64,000 nt of DNA from Pseudocolwellia sp048296855. GTDB lineage: Bacteria > Pseudomonadota > Gammaproteobacteria > Enterobacterales > Alteromonadaceae. The translations under genes were made by a program, and so were the position numbers. The notes below the pieces were generated by a model. That model made no database searches, was not told where the DNA came from, and was given only the letters and a program-made list of their open reading frames with translations. Shown here piece after piece: positions 32,632 to 42,409 of the stretch. Every line of letters starts with the position of its first letter. The first letter of the stretch is position 1. The stretch lies in NCBI GenBank assembly GCA_048296855.1, contig CP182631.1, one strand, 5' to 3'.

Positions 32632-35154
32632 ATGAAAAAAAAATTCCATTTACATGCAATTTCGCTTGCATTAAGTAGTTCATTTGTCGGTTTACCTGCT
32701 TTAGCACAAACACCAGCGGTTGAAACTGAAGAAGAAGTTGAAACCATCGCTATATTAGGTTCAAGGGTTTCAACGCGCACAGCAACTGAGTCTACTTCTC
32801 CTATTGATATTATTACGGGCGAATCATTAACTAAAGGGGGTTTTAGTGAGTTAGGCCAAAGCTTACAAGCCAGTGCACCGTCGTTTAACTTTAGCCGTAC
32901 ACAAGTCTCTGATGGTTCTGATTTATTTAGACCTGCGACTTTACGTGGTCTTCAGCCTGATCAAACTTTAGTGTTGATCAATGGTAAGCGTCGTCATAAC
33001 CAAGCCATTTTTGGTTTAAATGGTACAGTAGGTGCTGGTGCGGCTGGAACCGATATGAACTCTATTCCTATGACTGCTCTTAAAAATGTACAGATTTTAC
33101 GTGATGGTGCCGCAGCTCAATATGGTTCAGATGCGATTGCTGGCGTTATTAATTTAGAATTAAAAAATAGTACAAATGAAACCACTGGCTTTGTTCAAGC
33201 GGGATCGACAGGTGAGGGCGATGGCGACACGGTATCATTTGGTTTAAATACAGGTTTTGATATTGGAACTGAAGGCGGATTTATTAACCTTTCTGCTGAA
33301 TATCGTGATGCTGATGGTACTAACCGAGCGCAACGAGATACAGGCGGTAGTTCTACCACTCCTGCTGGTACATTATCTGACGATGTTCGTTGGATCCAAG
33401 GTAACTCTGCTTCTGAATTTGGATCCGTTTTTTATAATGCGATGATCCCACTGAATGATATAGAACTGTATGCCTTTGGTGGCTTTTCAAATCGTACCGC
33501 TTTAGGTAATGGTTTTTATCGTGACTTTGGTGATGCTGTTAAAAACGTACCTCAAGTGTATGCGGATGGATTCTTACCAAGAATAGACAACGAAGCTGAA
33601 GATCTTTCAACAGCGGTAGGTGTTCGCGGTGAAATGAATGACGATTGGAGCTATGACGTTTCAGCTACTTACGGTCAAAACGAATATGACTTCCATTCTG
33701 CAAATACGATTAATGCTTCTTACGCTGCTGAATACTTAAGCTTAAATCCTAGTGCAACTGATGCTGATATAGCCGCTAATGCTGGACCTACTTCAGGCTA
33801 TTCAGGAGGCTTTAGGTACGATCAATTAACCCTTAATGCTGATATTACGGGCTTAATTGAAATAGGCTTAGCAGAACCACTTTATATCGCTTTTGGCGCG
33901 GAATACCGTGATGAAGATTATGCTATTGTTGCTGGTGAAGAAGCTTCGTATGCTTGTGGACTTGCGAACCAAGATGTAGCGTTTCCATCGGTAATTGATG
34001 ATTCAGTTTTTGCAGAATGTGGCTTTCAAGCCTATCCAGGATTAAGACCTAACGCAGCAAGCGGTGCGGATAGACATAGTTATGCCTTTTATGTAGATAC
34101 AGAAATACAGTTAATGGAAGATTGGAATTTGGGTGCAGCCCTTCGTTATGAAGACTTTTCAGATGCAGGTGATAAATTAATTGGTAAATTATCAACACGT
34201 TTTAACATCACTGAAAATTTTGCATTGCGTAGTGTTGTATCAACGGGGTTTAGAGCACCTTCACTTCAACAAAGTGCGTACACGGCTTATACTGCTAATT
34301 TAGGTGCTGATGGCGTATTGTTACCGTCGTTTACTGCAACAGCAGGTTCAGATTTTCCATCCGCTTTAGGTGTTGATAGCTTAGGTCTAGAAACCTCGAA
34401 AAACTATAGTTTAGGCGCTGTTATCACTTTATTTGATGACATATCTGTAACGATTGATGCTTATCGTGTAGAAATTGACGATAGAATTACATTAGGCAGT
34501 TTACTTAATGCTGACGACGTAGCGTTTAATCCAGCAGCGGTTACAGCATTAGAGGCTAGCGGAGCAGTACAGGCTAACTATTTTTCAAACTCGGTTAACT
34601 CTATAACAGAGGGTGTTGATGTGATTGTTTCATACAATACTGACTTACTTTCTGGTGACTTTGGGGTAACTTTTGCAGGTAACATTAACGAAACGGAAAT
34701 TGACAGTGTTAATACCCAAAACGGTATTCCTGAATCGGTAGCGTTAGACAACTTACAACGTAGTTTTTTAACTAACGGACAACCTAAAAAACGTGCAACC
34801 TTAACCTTTGATTACGCGCAAGATGCTTGGACAACCGTTGTAAGAGCGAATTACTTCGGTGAAACGGATGTAACTTACTTTGGTAATGATCATATTAACT
34901 TAGGCAGTGGGTTTAAGCCAACGAGTACCGTTGAGTCAGCCGTGTTGATTGATGTGAATCTTGATTGTCAAATTAATGAGACCTTTACTGCTTCTATTGG
35001 TATTAACAATATATTTAATAAAACACCTGATGAGTTAGGGCAAGATGAAGTGCTTGATGCTATTACTAATGGTGCGTTTAAATATCCAGTTAGAGCTTTA
35101 CCATACGGCTTTGATGGCATGACTTATTACGCACGTTTGAACTTTAGGTTTTAA
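32632..35154 (+). CDS. TonB-dependent receptor
   Basis: An 840-residue outer-membrane receptor with a signal peptide (residues 1-25, FVGLPALA), a short acidic linker, TonB-box-like region ETIAILGSR, plug domain (about 50-175: RPATLRGLQPDQTLVLINGKRRH, ILRDGAAAQYGSDAIAGVIN) and a 22-strand barrel ending YYARLNFRF. The plug pattern fits a large family of receptors of marine gammaproteobacteria with unknown ligands. Four cysteines lie in one extracellular-loop region (SYACGLANQ, FAECGFQAY). No adjacent transporter gives a substrate hint; it is separate from the following B12 genes by a terminator. Confidence 0.9.
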   Translation: MKKKFHLHAISLALSSSFVGLPALAQTPAVETEEEVETIAILGSRVSTRTATESTSPIDIITGESLTKGGFSELGQSLQASAPSFNFSRTQVSDGSDLFRPATLRGLQPDQTLVLINGKRRHNQAIFGLNGTVGAGAAGTDMNSIPMTALKNVQILRDGAAAQYGSDAIAGVINLELKNSTNETTGFVQAGSTGEGDGDTVSFGLNTGFDIGTEGGFINLSAEYRDADGTNRAQRDTGGSSTTPAGTLSDDVRWIQGNSASEFGSVFYNAMIPLNDIELYAFGGFSNRTALGNGFYRDFGDAVKNVPQVYADGFLPRIDNEAEDLSTAVGVRGEMNDDWSYDVSATYGQNEYDFHSANTINASYAAEYLSLNPSATDADIAANAGPTSGYSGGFRYDQLTLNADITGLIEIGLAEPLYIAFGAEYRDEDYAIVAGEEASYACGLANQDVAFPSVIDDSVFAECGFQAYPGLRPNAASGADRHSYAFYVDTEIQLMEDWNLGAALRYEDFSDAGDKLIGKLSTRFNITENFALRSVVSTGFRAPSLQQSAYTAYTANLGADGVLLPSFTATAGSDFPSALGVDSLGLETSKNYSLGAVITLFDDISVTIDAYRVEIDDRITLGSLLNADDVAFNPAAVTALEASGAVQANYFSNSVNSITEGVDVIVSYNTDLLSGDFGVTFAGNINETEIDSVNTQNGIPESVALDNLQRSFLTNGQPKKRATLTFDYAQDAWTTVVRANYFGETDVTYFGNDHINLGSGFKPTSTVESAVLIDVNLDCQINETFTASIGINNIFNKTPDELGQDEVLDAITNGAFKYPVRALPYGFDGMTYYARLNFRF

Positions 35155-35199
35155 TAGTTTTAGTTTTTTAGCGAGTAATTGCTATGTAAAATAATGGTT

Positions 35200-35240
35200 A
35201 AACGCTCAAGCATATAATATATGTTTGAGCGTTTTTTTAT
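35200..35240 (+). terminator. Rho-independent terminator of the TonB receptor gene
   Basis: AAACGCTCAA / TTGAGCGTTT stem with an AT-rich loop and seven T. Confidence 0.88.
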
Positions 35241-35420
35241 TATTATTTTTACATTAATACCGTTTAAATTCTTAAAATAAATCAATGCAGTAAGAATATT
35301 GAGTATCTGTAGTAGGCATGCGAGTCAACATATCTTTATAGTCTTATGCCCTATAATACTGGCCTAGAATAAAATAAACCTTGCTATTTTTTTCTATAAA
35401 CCGATAATCTCGTCCGTAAT

Positions 35421-35466
35421 TATAGCCAAAACATTGCAATACACATATTGCAATGTTTTGGCTATA
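35421..35466. repeat. Perfect 21-bp inverted repeat with 4-nt loop
   Basis: The arms 35421-35441 (containing GCCAAAACATTGCAA) and 35446-35466 are exact reverse complements, with loop CACA. It stands alone in the gap between a TonB receptor gene and the first cobalamin riboswitch. There is no T tract directly after it, so it is not a classical terminator. Confidence 0.85.
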
Positions 35467-35514
35467 TATCATGTATTTTTCATATTTATTTCATTCAATT
35501 TTATCATTAAGCTT

Positions 35515-35700
35515 TGGCTTAGAAAGAAGAAATAAAACTGGGAATGTGGTGAAAATCCACAACTGTACCCGCAACTGTAAACAGAGCGACATACATACTA
35601 TTTAGTAATACCACTGAGTTAACTTACTTGGGAAGGTGTATGTTGAGATGCTGTAAGTCAGGATATCAGGTGAAAATACATGAATTTTAAGGTCGAGCGG
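35515..35700 (+). promoter_or_regulatory. Cobalamin riboswitch 1 (upstream of cobU-cobQ)
   Basis: Conserved B12-element segments occur in order: AAACTGGGAATGTGGTGAAA with CCAC, CTGTACCCGCAACTGTAA, CCACTGAG, TTGGGAAGG and AGTCAGGATATCAGG. These match the core of the AdoCbl riboswitch class, which lowers expression of biosynthesis and transport genes when cobalamin is available. Confidence 0.92.
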
Positions 35701-35823
35701 GTCTACTCGAACAATTCATATTTTTATCTGTTTTACTGAACAGATGAATGTGTTCTGCTTCCCCTCTTGTACCTATGTTTAATGATCATTTTAACTTATT
35801 GATACATTTTATAAGGAGACAGT

Positions 35824-36384
35824 ATGGGGCAAGTACATTTAATTTTAGGCGGTGCGCGATCGGGCAAAAGCTCGCTTGCAGAGCAGTGCGCCAAAAAAAT
35901 AAACCTACCTGTTACCTATATAGCTACTGCTCAAGCACTTGATAAAGAGATGGAAAACCGTATTGTACTTCATCAGAAGGACAGACCCACACAATGGAAA
36001 ACGGTAGAATCACCTCTCTTATTAGCTGCTACGATTGACTCTCTTATTGAACTTATAACAAGTAATACTTCAAATAAGGGCCAATGTATTCTAATTGATT
36101 GCCTTACCTTGTGGGTTACTAATTGTTTATGTAATCACGATTTAGCGTATTTCCAACACGAAAAACAGCAATTATTAGCCAGCTTAATTAACAGTCAAAA
36201 ATATAAAAATCTGCATATTATTTTAGTCAGTAACGAAGTAGGACACGGTATCGTTCCTATGGGCGATTTATCACGTGAATTTGTAGATCAATCAGGCTGG
36301 CTACATCAAGCTATTGCTGAAATAGCCAATAAAGTCGACTTTGTTATGGCGGGCCTTCCTTTAACCTTAAAGGGAGATAAGTAA
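35824..36384 (+). CDS. cobU: Adenosylcobinamide kinase / cobinamide-phosphate guanylyltransferase
   Basis: A 186-residue cytoplasmic enzyme that phosphorylates adenosylcobinamide and attaches GMP in the nucleotide-loop pathway. Marks: P-loop LILGGARSGKSSLAEQ, early YIATAQALDKEMENRI, HQKDRPTQWKTVE, ILIDCLTLWVTN and LVSNEVGHGIVP. Length is normal for CobU/CobP. An AAGGAG ribosome site precedes the ATG. Its stop overlaps the cobQ start by one base (TAATG), so the two genes are coupled and sit under cobalamin riboswitch 1. Confidence 0.95.
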   Translation: MGQVHLILGGARSGKSSLAEQCAKKINLPVTYIATAQALDKEMENRIVLHQKDRPTQWKTVESPLLLAATIDSLIELITSNTSNKGQCILIDCLTLWVTNCLCNHDLAYFQHEKQQLLASLINSQKYKNLHIILVSNEVGHGIVPMGDLSREFVDQSGWLHQAIAEIANKVDFVMAGLPLTLKGDK

Positions 36385-37877
36385 TGAAAACCATCATGAT
36401 ACAAGGCACAACGTCTGACGCAGGTAAAAGTACGTTAGTGGCGGGTTTGTGTAGAGCTTTAGTAAATCAAGGAATTAAAGTTGCACCATTTAAGCCACAA
36501 AATATGGCGTTAAATAGTGCGGTAACTAAAGACGGTGGCGAAATTGGTCGTGCCCAAGCATTACAAGCAATAGCAGCCAAAGTAGAAGCGCGTATAGATT
36601 TTAACCCTATTTTATTAAAGCCCAATAGCGATACTGGCGCCCAAGTTATTGTTCACGGCAAAGCTATTTCTAATATGGAAGCGGGTAAGTACCACGACTA
36701 TAAAAAAGTAGCCATGCAAGCTGTGCTTAAATCGCACCAACGCCTTGCTAACGAGTACGATGTATTAGTGGTAGAAGGCGCAGGCAGCCCCGCAGAAATT
36801 AATTTACGCGCTCATGATTTAGCCAATATGGGATACGCTGAAGCGGTAGACTGTCCCGTAATTATTGTGGCAGATATTGATAAAGGCGGTGTTTTTGCAC
36901 ATCTTGTAGGAACGCTTGAATTATTGTCTGAATCGGAACAAAACAGAGTTAAAGGTTTTATTATCAACCGTTTTAGAGGTGATATTAAACTGCTTGAGTC
37001 AGGCTTAACCTGGTTAGAAGAACGCACAGGTAAACCTGTTTTAGGTGTTATGCCTTACTTACATGATTTAGCGTTAGACGCTGAAGATGCCGTTGCATTA
37101 AACAATAAAGTTAGCCAAGCCAAAGTTAAGATATTTGTTCCGCTACTACCTCATATGAGTAATCATACCGACTTTGATCCGTTACGCTTACAGCCTAATA
37201 TTGATCTGCAATACATAAAAATAGGGCAGTCGTTACAAGGTGCTGACTTGATCATTATTCCGGGCAGCAAAAACGTGACTTCAGATCTTCAATTTTTAAA
37301 AGAACAAGGTTGGCAGCAAGAAATTAATCAACATTTGCGTTACGGCGGTAAAGTGATGGGGATTTGTGGCGGCTTTCAAATGCTAGGGAAAACGATATTT
37401 GATCCCCTACATATAGAATCTCATGTTGAAGAAATAACAGGACTGGGCTTACTTGATTTTACGACCACACTGACTCAAGAAAAAACCTTAACGCAAGTAT
37501 CTGCTGTGATGAAATTAAATGATGAATCTTGCACATTGCAAGGCTACGAGATCCATTGTGGTGTTTCGACTGGCGAAGCATTAAGTCATCCTCTTTTGCA
37601 TATTATGCATAACGATAACGCTATCGCAGATGGCTGTATTTCTGAAGACAATCAGATTATAGCCACTTACCTACATGGATTTTTTGATTGCCCAGAACCT
37701 ACCCAGAAAGTTTTAGACTGGTTAGGGATCACAACTTTAGATCAACCTGTTATTGATATTAACCAACACAGAGAAGTGCAATTAGAGCGCTTAGCCGATG
37801 TTTGTGTGGATCACTTAGCACTAGAAAAAATTCAAAAAATTATCGAAGAAGGTGTTAATACTCCAGCTATTTTATAG
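36384..37877 (+). CDS. cobQ: Cobyric acid synthase
   Basis: A 497-residue ATP- and glutamine-dependent amidase converting adenosylcobyrinic acid a,c-diamide to adenosylcobyric acid. Marks: QGTTSDAGKSTLVAGLCRA near the start, KPQNMALNSAVT, VEGAGSPAEINLR, VADIDKGGVFAHLVG, then the glutamine amidotransferase half with nucleophile Cys in GICGGFQMLGK and His in YLHGFFD. It is co-transcribed with cobU; a hairpin terminator follows. Confidence 0.96.
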   Translation: MKTIMIQGTTSDAGKSTLVAGLCRALVNQGIKVAPFKPQNMALNSAVTKDGGEIGRAQALQAIAAKVEARIDFNPILLKPNSDTGAQVIVHGKAISNMEAGKYHDYKKVAMQAVLKSHQRLANEYDVLVVEGAGSPAEINLRAHDLANMGYAEAVDCPVIIVADIDKGGVFAHLVGTLELLSESEQNRVKGFIINRFRGDIKLLESGLTWLEERTGKPVLGVMPYLHDLALDAEDAVALNNKVSQAKVKIFVPLLPHMSNHTDFDPLRLQPNIDLQYIKIGQSLQGADLIIIPGSKNVTSDLQFLKEQGWQQEINQHLRYGGKVMGICGGFQMLGKTIFDPLHIESHVEEITGLGLLDFTTTLTQEKTLTQVSAVMKLNDESCTLQGYEIHCGVSTGEALSHPLLHIMHNDNAIADGCISEDNQIIATYLHGFFDCPEPTQKVLDWLGITTLDQPVIDINQHREVQLERLADVCVDHLALEKIQKIIEEGVNTPAIL

Positions 37878-37919
37878 TTTTTACGTATAAATAAAACTTA
37901 ACTCTTTACTCATAACACG

Positions 37920-37957
37920 ACAGTACTTACTGCTTATTTAAGTAGTAAGTACTGTTT
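37920..37957 (+). terminator. Terminator after cobQ
   Basis: Perfect 12-bp stem ACAGTACTTACT / AGTAAGTACTGT with a 12-nt loop, followed by TTTACC. Confidence 0.75.
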
Positions 37958-37959
37958 AC

Positions 37960-38105
37960 CATAATAAATTTAAGGAAAGAGGATGAAAATTCCTCGCTGC
38001 CCCCGCAACGGTAAATACATAAAAAATGTATGAGCCCGACCGCTTAAATTTATTTAATAAAGTCGTGAAACACGGCTGCCAAATGATGCGGAGGGCATCA
38101 TTAAC
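37960..38105 (+). promoter_or_regulatory. Cobalamin riboswitch 2 (upstream of btuB)
   Basis: GAGGATGAAAATTCCTC, GCTGCCCCCGCAACGGTAAA, GAGCCCGACCGC and a final GCGGAGGGCATC segment follow in the order expected for a cobalamin riboswitch. The last part lies close to the GAGG ribosome site of btuB, consistent with translation control. Confidence 0.9.
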
Positions 38106-38115
38106 GAGGTAAAAC

Positions 38116-40005
38116 ATGAAAGCACTACAAACACATAAAGTTAAACAAACAAACACATTTAAAAAATCAGTTCTTTTACTAGCAATTACAACGGCTATTT
38201 CTATGCCTGCTATGGCGGTAGATAAAACCGTAGCTGAAAAAGATTTAGATATTATTACGGTAACGGCATCGCGTACAGCGATGAATATTGATGACTCATT
38301 GGCATCTCAAATTGTAATTAATCGTGCTGATATTGATGAAGTTCAACCAAAATCTGTTTTAGACCTTTTATCTACGGTTGCTGGTATTGATTTTTCAACT
38401 TCGGGTGGTAGAGGTCAGGCTTCATCTGTGTATATGCGAGGTGCTAATTCTAGTCACACATTAATTCTACTAAACGGTGTTCGTATTAGTTCTGCAACCT
38501 TAGGGTCAACTAATATCAATGATCTAGCTCCTGAATTAATTGAACGTATTGAAATCGTTAAAGGTCCTCGTGCTGCTTTATGGGGGTCTGATGCTATTGG
38601 TGGTGTTATTCAAATATTCACTCGTAAACTTAATGATGGAGAGCACTTTGTTCGTGCAAGTTTAGGGAGCGAAGGTTACAAAATGTTGAATGCTGGCGTT
38701 GGCATCGAACATGGTGATGGCCATACAAGTATCAATATTGATCATGAAGAAAGTAATGGCTTTGATGCTAAAGATGATGCTGAAACGGATGATGATGGTT
38801 ATAGTTTTGATTCTATCTCTATAAATGGTCAACAAAAGATTACTGACACATTGAGTGTTGATTGGTTGACACAAGTGGATCAAGGCGATACTGAATATGA
38901 TAGTTCATTTGGTGGCAATGAAAGTGCAATAAGTAATTACGTTTGGAAAATTGGTGCGAATTATCAATGGGACCTTGGTGATATAAAAAATGATACTCAA
39001 TTTAACATTGGTCAAAATAGAGTGTCAGATATAAGACATGGAAATGGTACAAGTAAAGATGACGGTTCGTCATTTGATTCTAGAAGGAAGCAATATTCAG
39101 TAATTAATAGCAGTTTACTTTCTGAAGAATGGCTATTGAATTTAGGCGCTGACTTTTATAGCGAAACATTGAAAGGTGATGCTGAGTTTCCTGTAGACGA
39201 ACGAGATACAACGGGCGTTTTTGCACATGTAATGTATAGCAAAGACAAATTATCTTATGAATTAGCAACACGTTATGATGATGTAGAAGGGGTTAAATCA
39301 GAGGTAACTTATAACTCAAGTATTGGTTATCAAGTGCTAGATAATACTCAAGTGAGTTTATCTGTAGGTACAGGATTTAAAGCACCAACCTTTAATGATT
39401 TATATTATCCTCTTCAATTTGGTTTTGTAGGTAATACGGATCTGGTTTCTGAATCATCAAAGAGTTATGAATTAAGTATAAAAAGTTCATTTGATAATTT
39501 ATCAACTACATTTAATCTCTATAAAACAGATATCGATAATTTAATCGAGTGGACAGGTAAAGATGCAGACAATAACACTACCCCTGTAAATATTAGTGCT
39601 GCTGAAATAAAAGGTGCAGAGCTTGGCGTTATTTATAAAGGTTTGGGTGGTCAACATCAGTTTAATGTAAGTTACATTAAGGCCGAAGATGCTTCTACAG
39701 GTGAACAATTGGGCCGTAGAGCAAAACAGCAAGCAAATTATAAGTTTAGTAAACAAATGGAAAATACGAACATTTATGCAGATGTTCAATACAAAGGTAA
39801 ACGCTATGATTACCCTTTTTCTGGTGACGCTGTAGTATTAGATAGCTATTCTTTAGTTAATTTAGGTATTAAATACGCCATATCGGAAAGTGTAAAAGTT
39901 ACAGCAAAAATTAATAATGCTTTTAATGTGCAATATCAAAACTCTATGACTTATTTTACTCAAGATCGCGTTGTATATTTTGGTGTTACTTATCAAAACT
40001 TTTAA
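38116..40005 (+). CDS. btuB: TonB-dependent vitamin B12 receptor
   Basis: A 629-residue outer-membrane receptor. A signal peptide (about residues 1-35, ending MPAMAV) is followed by a TonB box (DLDIITVTASRTA), plug (SSVYMRGANSSHTLILLNGVR, IERIEIVKGPRAALWGSDAIGGVI) and a barrel that ends VVYFGVTYQNF. An acidic loop (DAKDDAETDDDGYSFD) resembles the calcium-binding loop of BtuB. The riboswitch in its leader strongly supports cobalamin as ligand. A terminator follows. Confidence 0.94.
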   Translation: MKALQTHKVKQTNTFKKSVLLLAITTAISMPAMAVDKTVAEKDLDIITVTASRTAMNIDDSLASQIVINRADIDEVQPKSVLDLLSTVAGIDFSTSGGRGQASSVYMRGANSSHTLILLNGVRISSATLGSTNINDLAPELIERIEIVKGPRAALWGSDAIGGVIQIFTRKLNDGEHFVRASLGSEGYKMLNAGVGIEHGDGHTSINIDHEESNGFDAKDDAETDDDGYSFDSISINGQQKITDTLSVDWLTQVDQGDTEYDSSFGGNESAISNYVWKIGANYQWDLGDIKNDTQFNIGQNRVSDIRHGNGTSKDDGSSFDSRRKQYSVINSSLLSEEWLLNLGADFYSETLKGDAEFPVDERDTTGVFAHVMYSKDKLSYELATRYDDVEGVKSEVTYNSSIGYQVLDNTQVSLSVGTGFKAPTFNDLYYPLQFGFVGNTDLVSESSKSYELSIKSSFDNLSTTFNLYKTDIDNLIEWTGKDADNNTTPVNISAAEIKGAELGVIYKGLGGQHQFNVSYIKAEDASTGEQLGRRAKQQANYKFSKQMENTNIYADVQYKGKRYDYPFSGDAVVLDSYSLVNLGIKYAISESVKVTAKINNAFNVQYQNSMTYFTQDRVVYFGVTYQNF

Positions 40006-40057
40006 GCTGTGAATAAACGGTAGCGTTAAATTAATATAAACAGCGCTCTAAAAACAC

Positions 40058-40088
40058 AACCCCAAAAATATTCTTTTGGGGTTTTTCT
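40058..40088 (+). terminator. Rho-independent terminator of btuB
   Basis: AACCCCAAAA / TTTTGGGGTT stem with a short loop and five T. Confidence 0.92.
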
Positions 40089-40125
40089 TAGTTTATTTCA
40101 AATAAACGCTTTACAATCTAAATAA

Positions 40126-40140
40126 GAATGATTATCATTA
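40126..40140. promoter_or_regulatory. Fur-box-like sequence
   Basis: GAATGATTATCATTA matches 13 of 15 bases of the core Fur consensus (TAATGATAATCATTA). It does not lie near any annotated start codon; what follows on the plus strand is a pair of hairpins. Confidence 0.5.
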
Positions 40141-40147
40141 AGTTGTT

Positions 40148-40229
40148 GGTTAGGGATGAGTCCACTACTACTTACTCTAACCGATATTGATAAGCCTGAG
40201 TTTATGTTACAGGACGCGTAAACTCAGGC
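40148..40229 (+). ncRNA. Candidate structured RNA behind a Fur box (speculative)
   Basis: Two consecutive hairpins: GGTTAG…GAGT / ACTC…TAACC at 40148-40182 and a perfect 11-bp stem GCCTGAGTTTA / TAAACTCAGGC at 40194-40229. They follow a Fur-like site by 8 bases. This layout could be an iron-regulated small RNA, or the second hairpin may just be a terminator for cobD on the other strand. No RyhB-like core was recognised. Confidence 0.3.
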
Positions 40230-40311
40230 TCTCCCTCTATTATGATGTAGAACTTTTATCTCCGGTTATTAGCTATTCCCCAATAGTTAATAACCTTTTT
40301 TTTATTCTTTT

Positions 40312-41334
40312 TTACTTTATTGAATGACACACATTAAAAAGTTTATCTAATTTATCTTCTGTTGTGATACCAAATCTTAATTTATCTTTTTCGTCGGTTA
40401 GGCGAACGTAAACAGCTTGTTGGCATAATAATTCATATATTTTTTCAGCGCTTTTAGTGTTATTAAAGGTTAGGGTCAAAAATAAATCGCTTCCTTTAAT
40501 TTCGGCTATCACTTCGCTACCAAAGGCTTGCCATAATAGGGCTTCTTGCTTTTTTCGCAATATATGTAGCTGTTGTTTTTGCTGTTGATGCCAATCGGTA
40601 TCTTTTAGTGCGTGTTGGGCTACAACCTGCGCTGGGCCATTCACTTGCCAAGGCCCTAAATGCTCGTTAAATATATCGCACCAATTTTTATTCGCCACTA
40701 AAAAGCCAATACGGATACCCGCTAAACCAAAAAATTTCCCAAAAGAGCGAAATACTAATGTATTGCTGTTTTCAACCTGCGAGCAAATAGAATGATCATC
40801 TGTTATTACATCCATAAAAGCTTCATCAACCACTAACAAACCATTAAGCTCTTGCATTAATGTTTGATATTGCATGATTATTTTACGTGTAAATAACTTA
40901 CCTGTGGGATTATTTGGGTTAATAATAACCAGCACGCTGTTCAGGTAAATAGTATCTATTGGTGGTAACTCATCTAAATAAAAATGTAACTCGTAGCCAG
41001 ATTTTCTCCATGCTTGAGCATGTTCTTTGTAGCCATATTTGGGTAGGTAAACATGTTGAGAAGTGCTATTTTTTAGCTGCCACAATTCAGGCAGTGCTTT
41101 TATTATGGCTTGGCTACCGTTGGTTACGGTTACGTGTTTGCATTGGTAATAATGTTTAGCCGCAGCTAATAACTCGTTATTACTTTGGGGTAAATTTTGC
41201 CATATGCTTAATGGAATATTTGGAATAGGGTAGCTGGTTGGTGCAATGCCAGTGGATAGATCAAGCCATTGTTCTGCAGGTATTTTATATTGGTTAGCTA
41301 TTTGCTGAAGCTGTCCGCCGTGGATAAGCGCCAT
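40312..41334 (-). CDS. cobD: L-threonine-O-3-phosphate decarboxylase, PLP enzyme
   Basis: A 340-residue class I aminotransferase-fold protein that makes (R)-1-aminopropan-2-ol phosphate for the cobalamin nucleotide loop. Marks: IHGGQLQQIANQY and WLDLSTGIAPTSYP at the N-terminus, NPNNPTGKL at residues 139-147, DEAF at 170-173 and the PLP lysine at about 200 in FRSFGKFFGLAG. It is the last gene of the minus-strand operon cobC-cbiB-cobD. Confusion with histidinol-phosphate aminotransferase is possible by sequence, but context and the N-terminus favour CobD. Confidence 0.9.
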   Translation of the reverse strand: MALIHGGQLQQIANQYKIPAEQWLDLSTGIAPTSYPIPNIPLSIWQNLPQSNNELLAAAKHYYQCKHVTVTNGSQAIIKALPELWQLKNSTSQHVYLPKYGYKEHAQAWRKSGYELHFYLDELPPIDTIYLNSVLVIINPNNPTGKLFTRKIIMQYQTLMQELNGLLVVDEAFMDVITDDHSICSQVENSNTLVFRSFGKFFGLAGIRIGFLVANKNWCDIFNEHLGPWQVNGPAQVVAQHALKDTDWHQQQKQQLHILRKKQEALLWQAFGSEVIAEIKGSDLFLTLTFNNTKSAEKIYELLCQQAVYVRLTDEKDKLRFGITTEDKLDKLFNVCHSIK

Positions 41335-41360
41335 GAAAAGTTCTCACTCATATTTGAATA

Positions 41361-42380
41361 TTATATGATGTTTAAAAGTAGGTTAACTGTTTGCCATAAC
41401 AATACGATTAACGTGAGTATTATAGCGGCTCGCTTCACAATTAAGATACTTTTAGGAATATCTTCAACTGTTATATTTTCACCACAACCTAAAGTAACCG
41501 ATTCAACTATTTTACCATTATATTGCGCTGTGCCACCTAGCTTTTTATTCATCACGGTTGCACCGGCTGCCATAACCCAGCCGCCATTATGGCTTTTGTA
41601 TGTATTACCTTGTTTATAGGCGTTTGCTAATGCTGTAAGGAATGTATCTTGAATGGCATATAACAAGGTGCATATTTTTGCACTAATAAATCCTAATGCA
41701 TCATCAAGCCGAGCACTGGCGAAACCAAAAGAGTTAAATTGTAATGTACGATAGCCCCACATTGCATCTAACGTATTGGCAAAACGATGAAAAATAACTA
41801 GCGGTGCACCGCCAATAATAAAATAAACTATCGATGCGATAACCGAGTCGTGGCCATTTTCTAACATAGACTCAACCGTTGCTCGCGACATTTCAGTAGG
41901 CGTTAGTTCAGCCGTTTCTCTACTAACGAGGTAACCAGTAAAGTACCTTGCTTGTACTAAATTATTTTCTTTTAGCGGTTGGTAAACCTGCATAGCATGT
42001 TGATACAAACTGTTTAGGCCAATGGCTAAATAAAGCACGATAGCGTCTAATAATATTTGCCAGTACCAAGTTAAATGATTGAGATATAAACAATAAAGTA
42101 ACGGAATAGGTAGCACTAAAATAGCCCATGCGAGTGAGCCTAATAATGCCTTTTTTATATTGAAGCGTAATGGCTGTGTTTCGTCTGATTTTTTATCGGT
42201 TTGAAAGGTGTTTAAACGTTTTTCGATTTGTTGAGCAAGCCAACCAAAGCCCACTAAGTAATGATACTGACGAGCTTCGCCTAAGTACTTATCAAGTAAT
42301 AAAGCTAAAATAATTGTTAATGTTAGCGTATAAAAAGGCAGTGTAGAAAACAACCATAAAGTAAGTTCGTTAAATGTCAC
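41361..42380 (-). CDS. cbiB: Adenosylcobinamide-phosphate synthase
   Basis: A 339-residue inner-membrane protein with several hydrophobic helices that attaches aminopropanol (phosphate) to adenosylcobyric acid. Marks: LALLLDKYLGEARQYHYLVGFG at the N-terminus, ARYFTGYLVSRETAELTPTEMSRATVESM, an internal DSVIASIVYFIIGGAPL, and KSHNGGWVMAAGATVMNKKLGGTAQY toward the end, all typical of CbiB/CobD(Pseudomonas). It lies between cobC and cobD on the minus strand. Confidence 0.94.
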   Translation of the reverse strand: MTFNELTLWLFSTLPFYTLTLTIILALLLDKYLGEARQYHYLVGFGWLAQQIEKRLNTFQTDKKSDETQPLRFNIKKALLGSLAWAILVLPIPLLYCLYLNHLTWYWQILLDAIVLYLAIGLNSLYQHAMQVYQPLKENNLVQARYFTGYLVSRETAELTPTEMSRATVESMLENGHDSVIASIVYFIIGGAPLVIFHRFANTLDAMWGYRTLQFNSFGFASARLDDALGFISAKICTLLYAIQDTFLTALANAYKQGNTYKSHNGGWVMAAGATVMNKKLGGTAQYNGKIVESVTLGCGENITVEDIPKSILIVKRAAIILTLIVLLWQTVNLLLNII

Positions 42381-42409
42381 TTTCTTTCCTTTTTATAGAG
42401 CAATTTAGC

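Noticed and set aside
40148..40229. RyhB homologue
   Set aside because: No RyhB core sequence was recognised; only a generic candidate RNA is listed.
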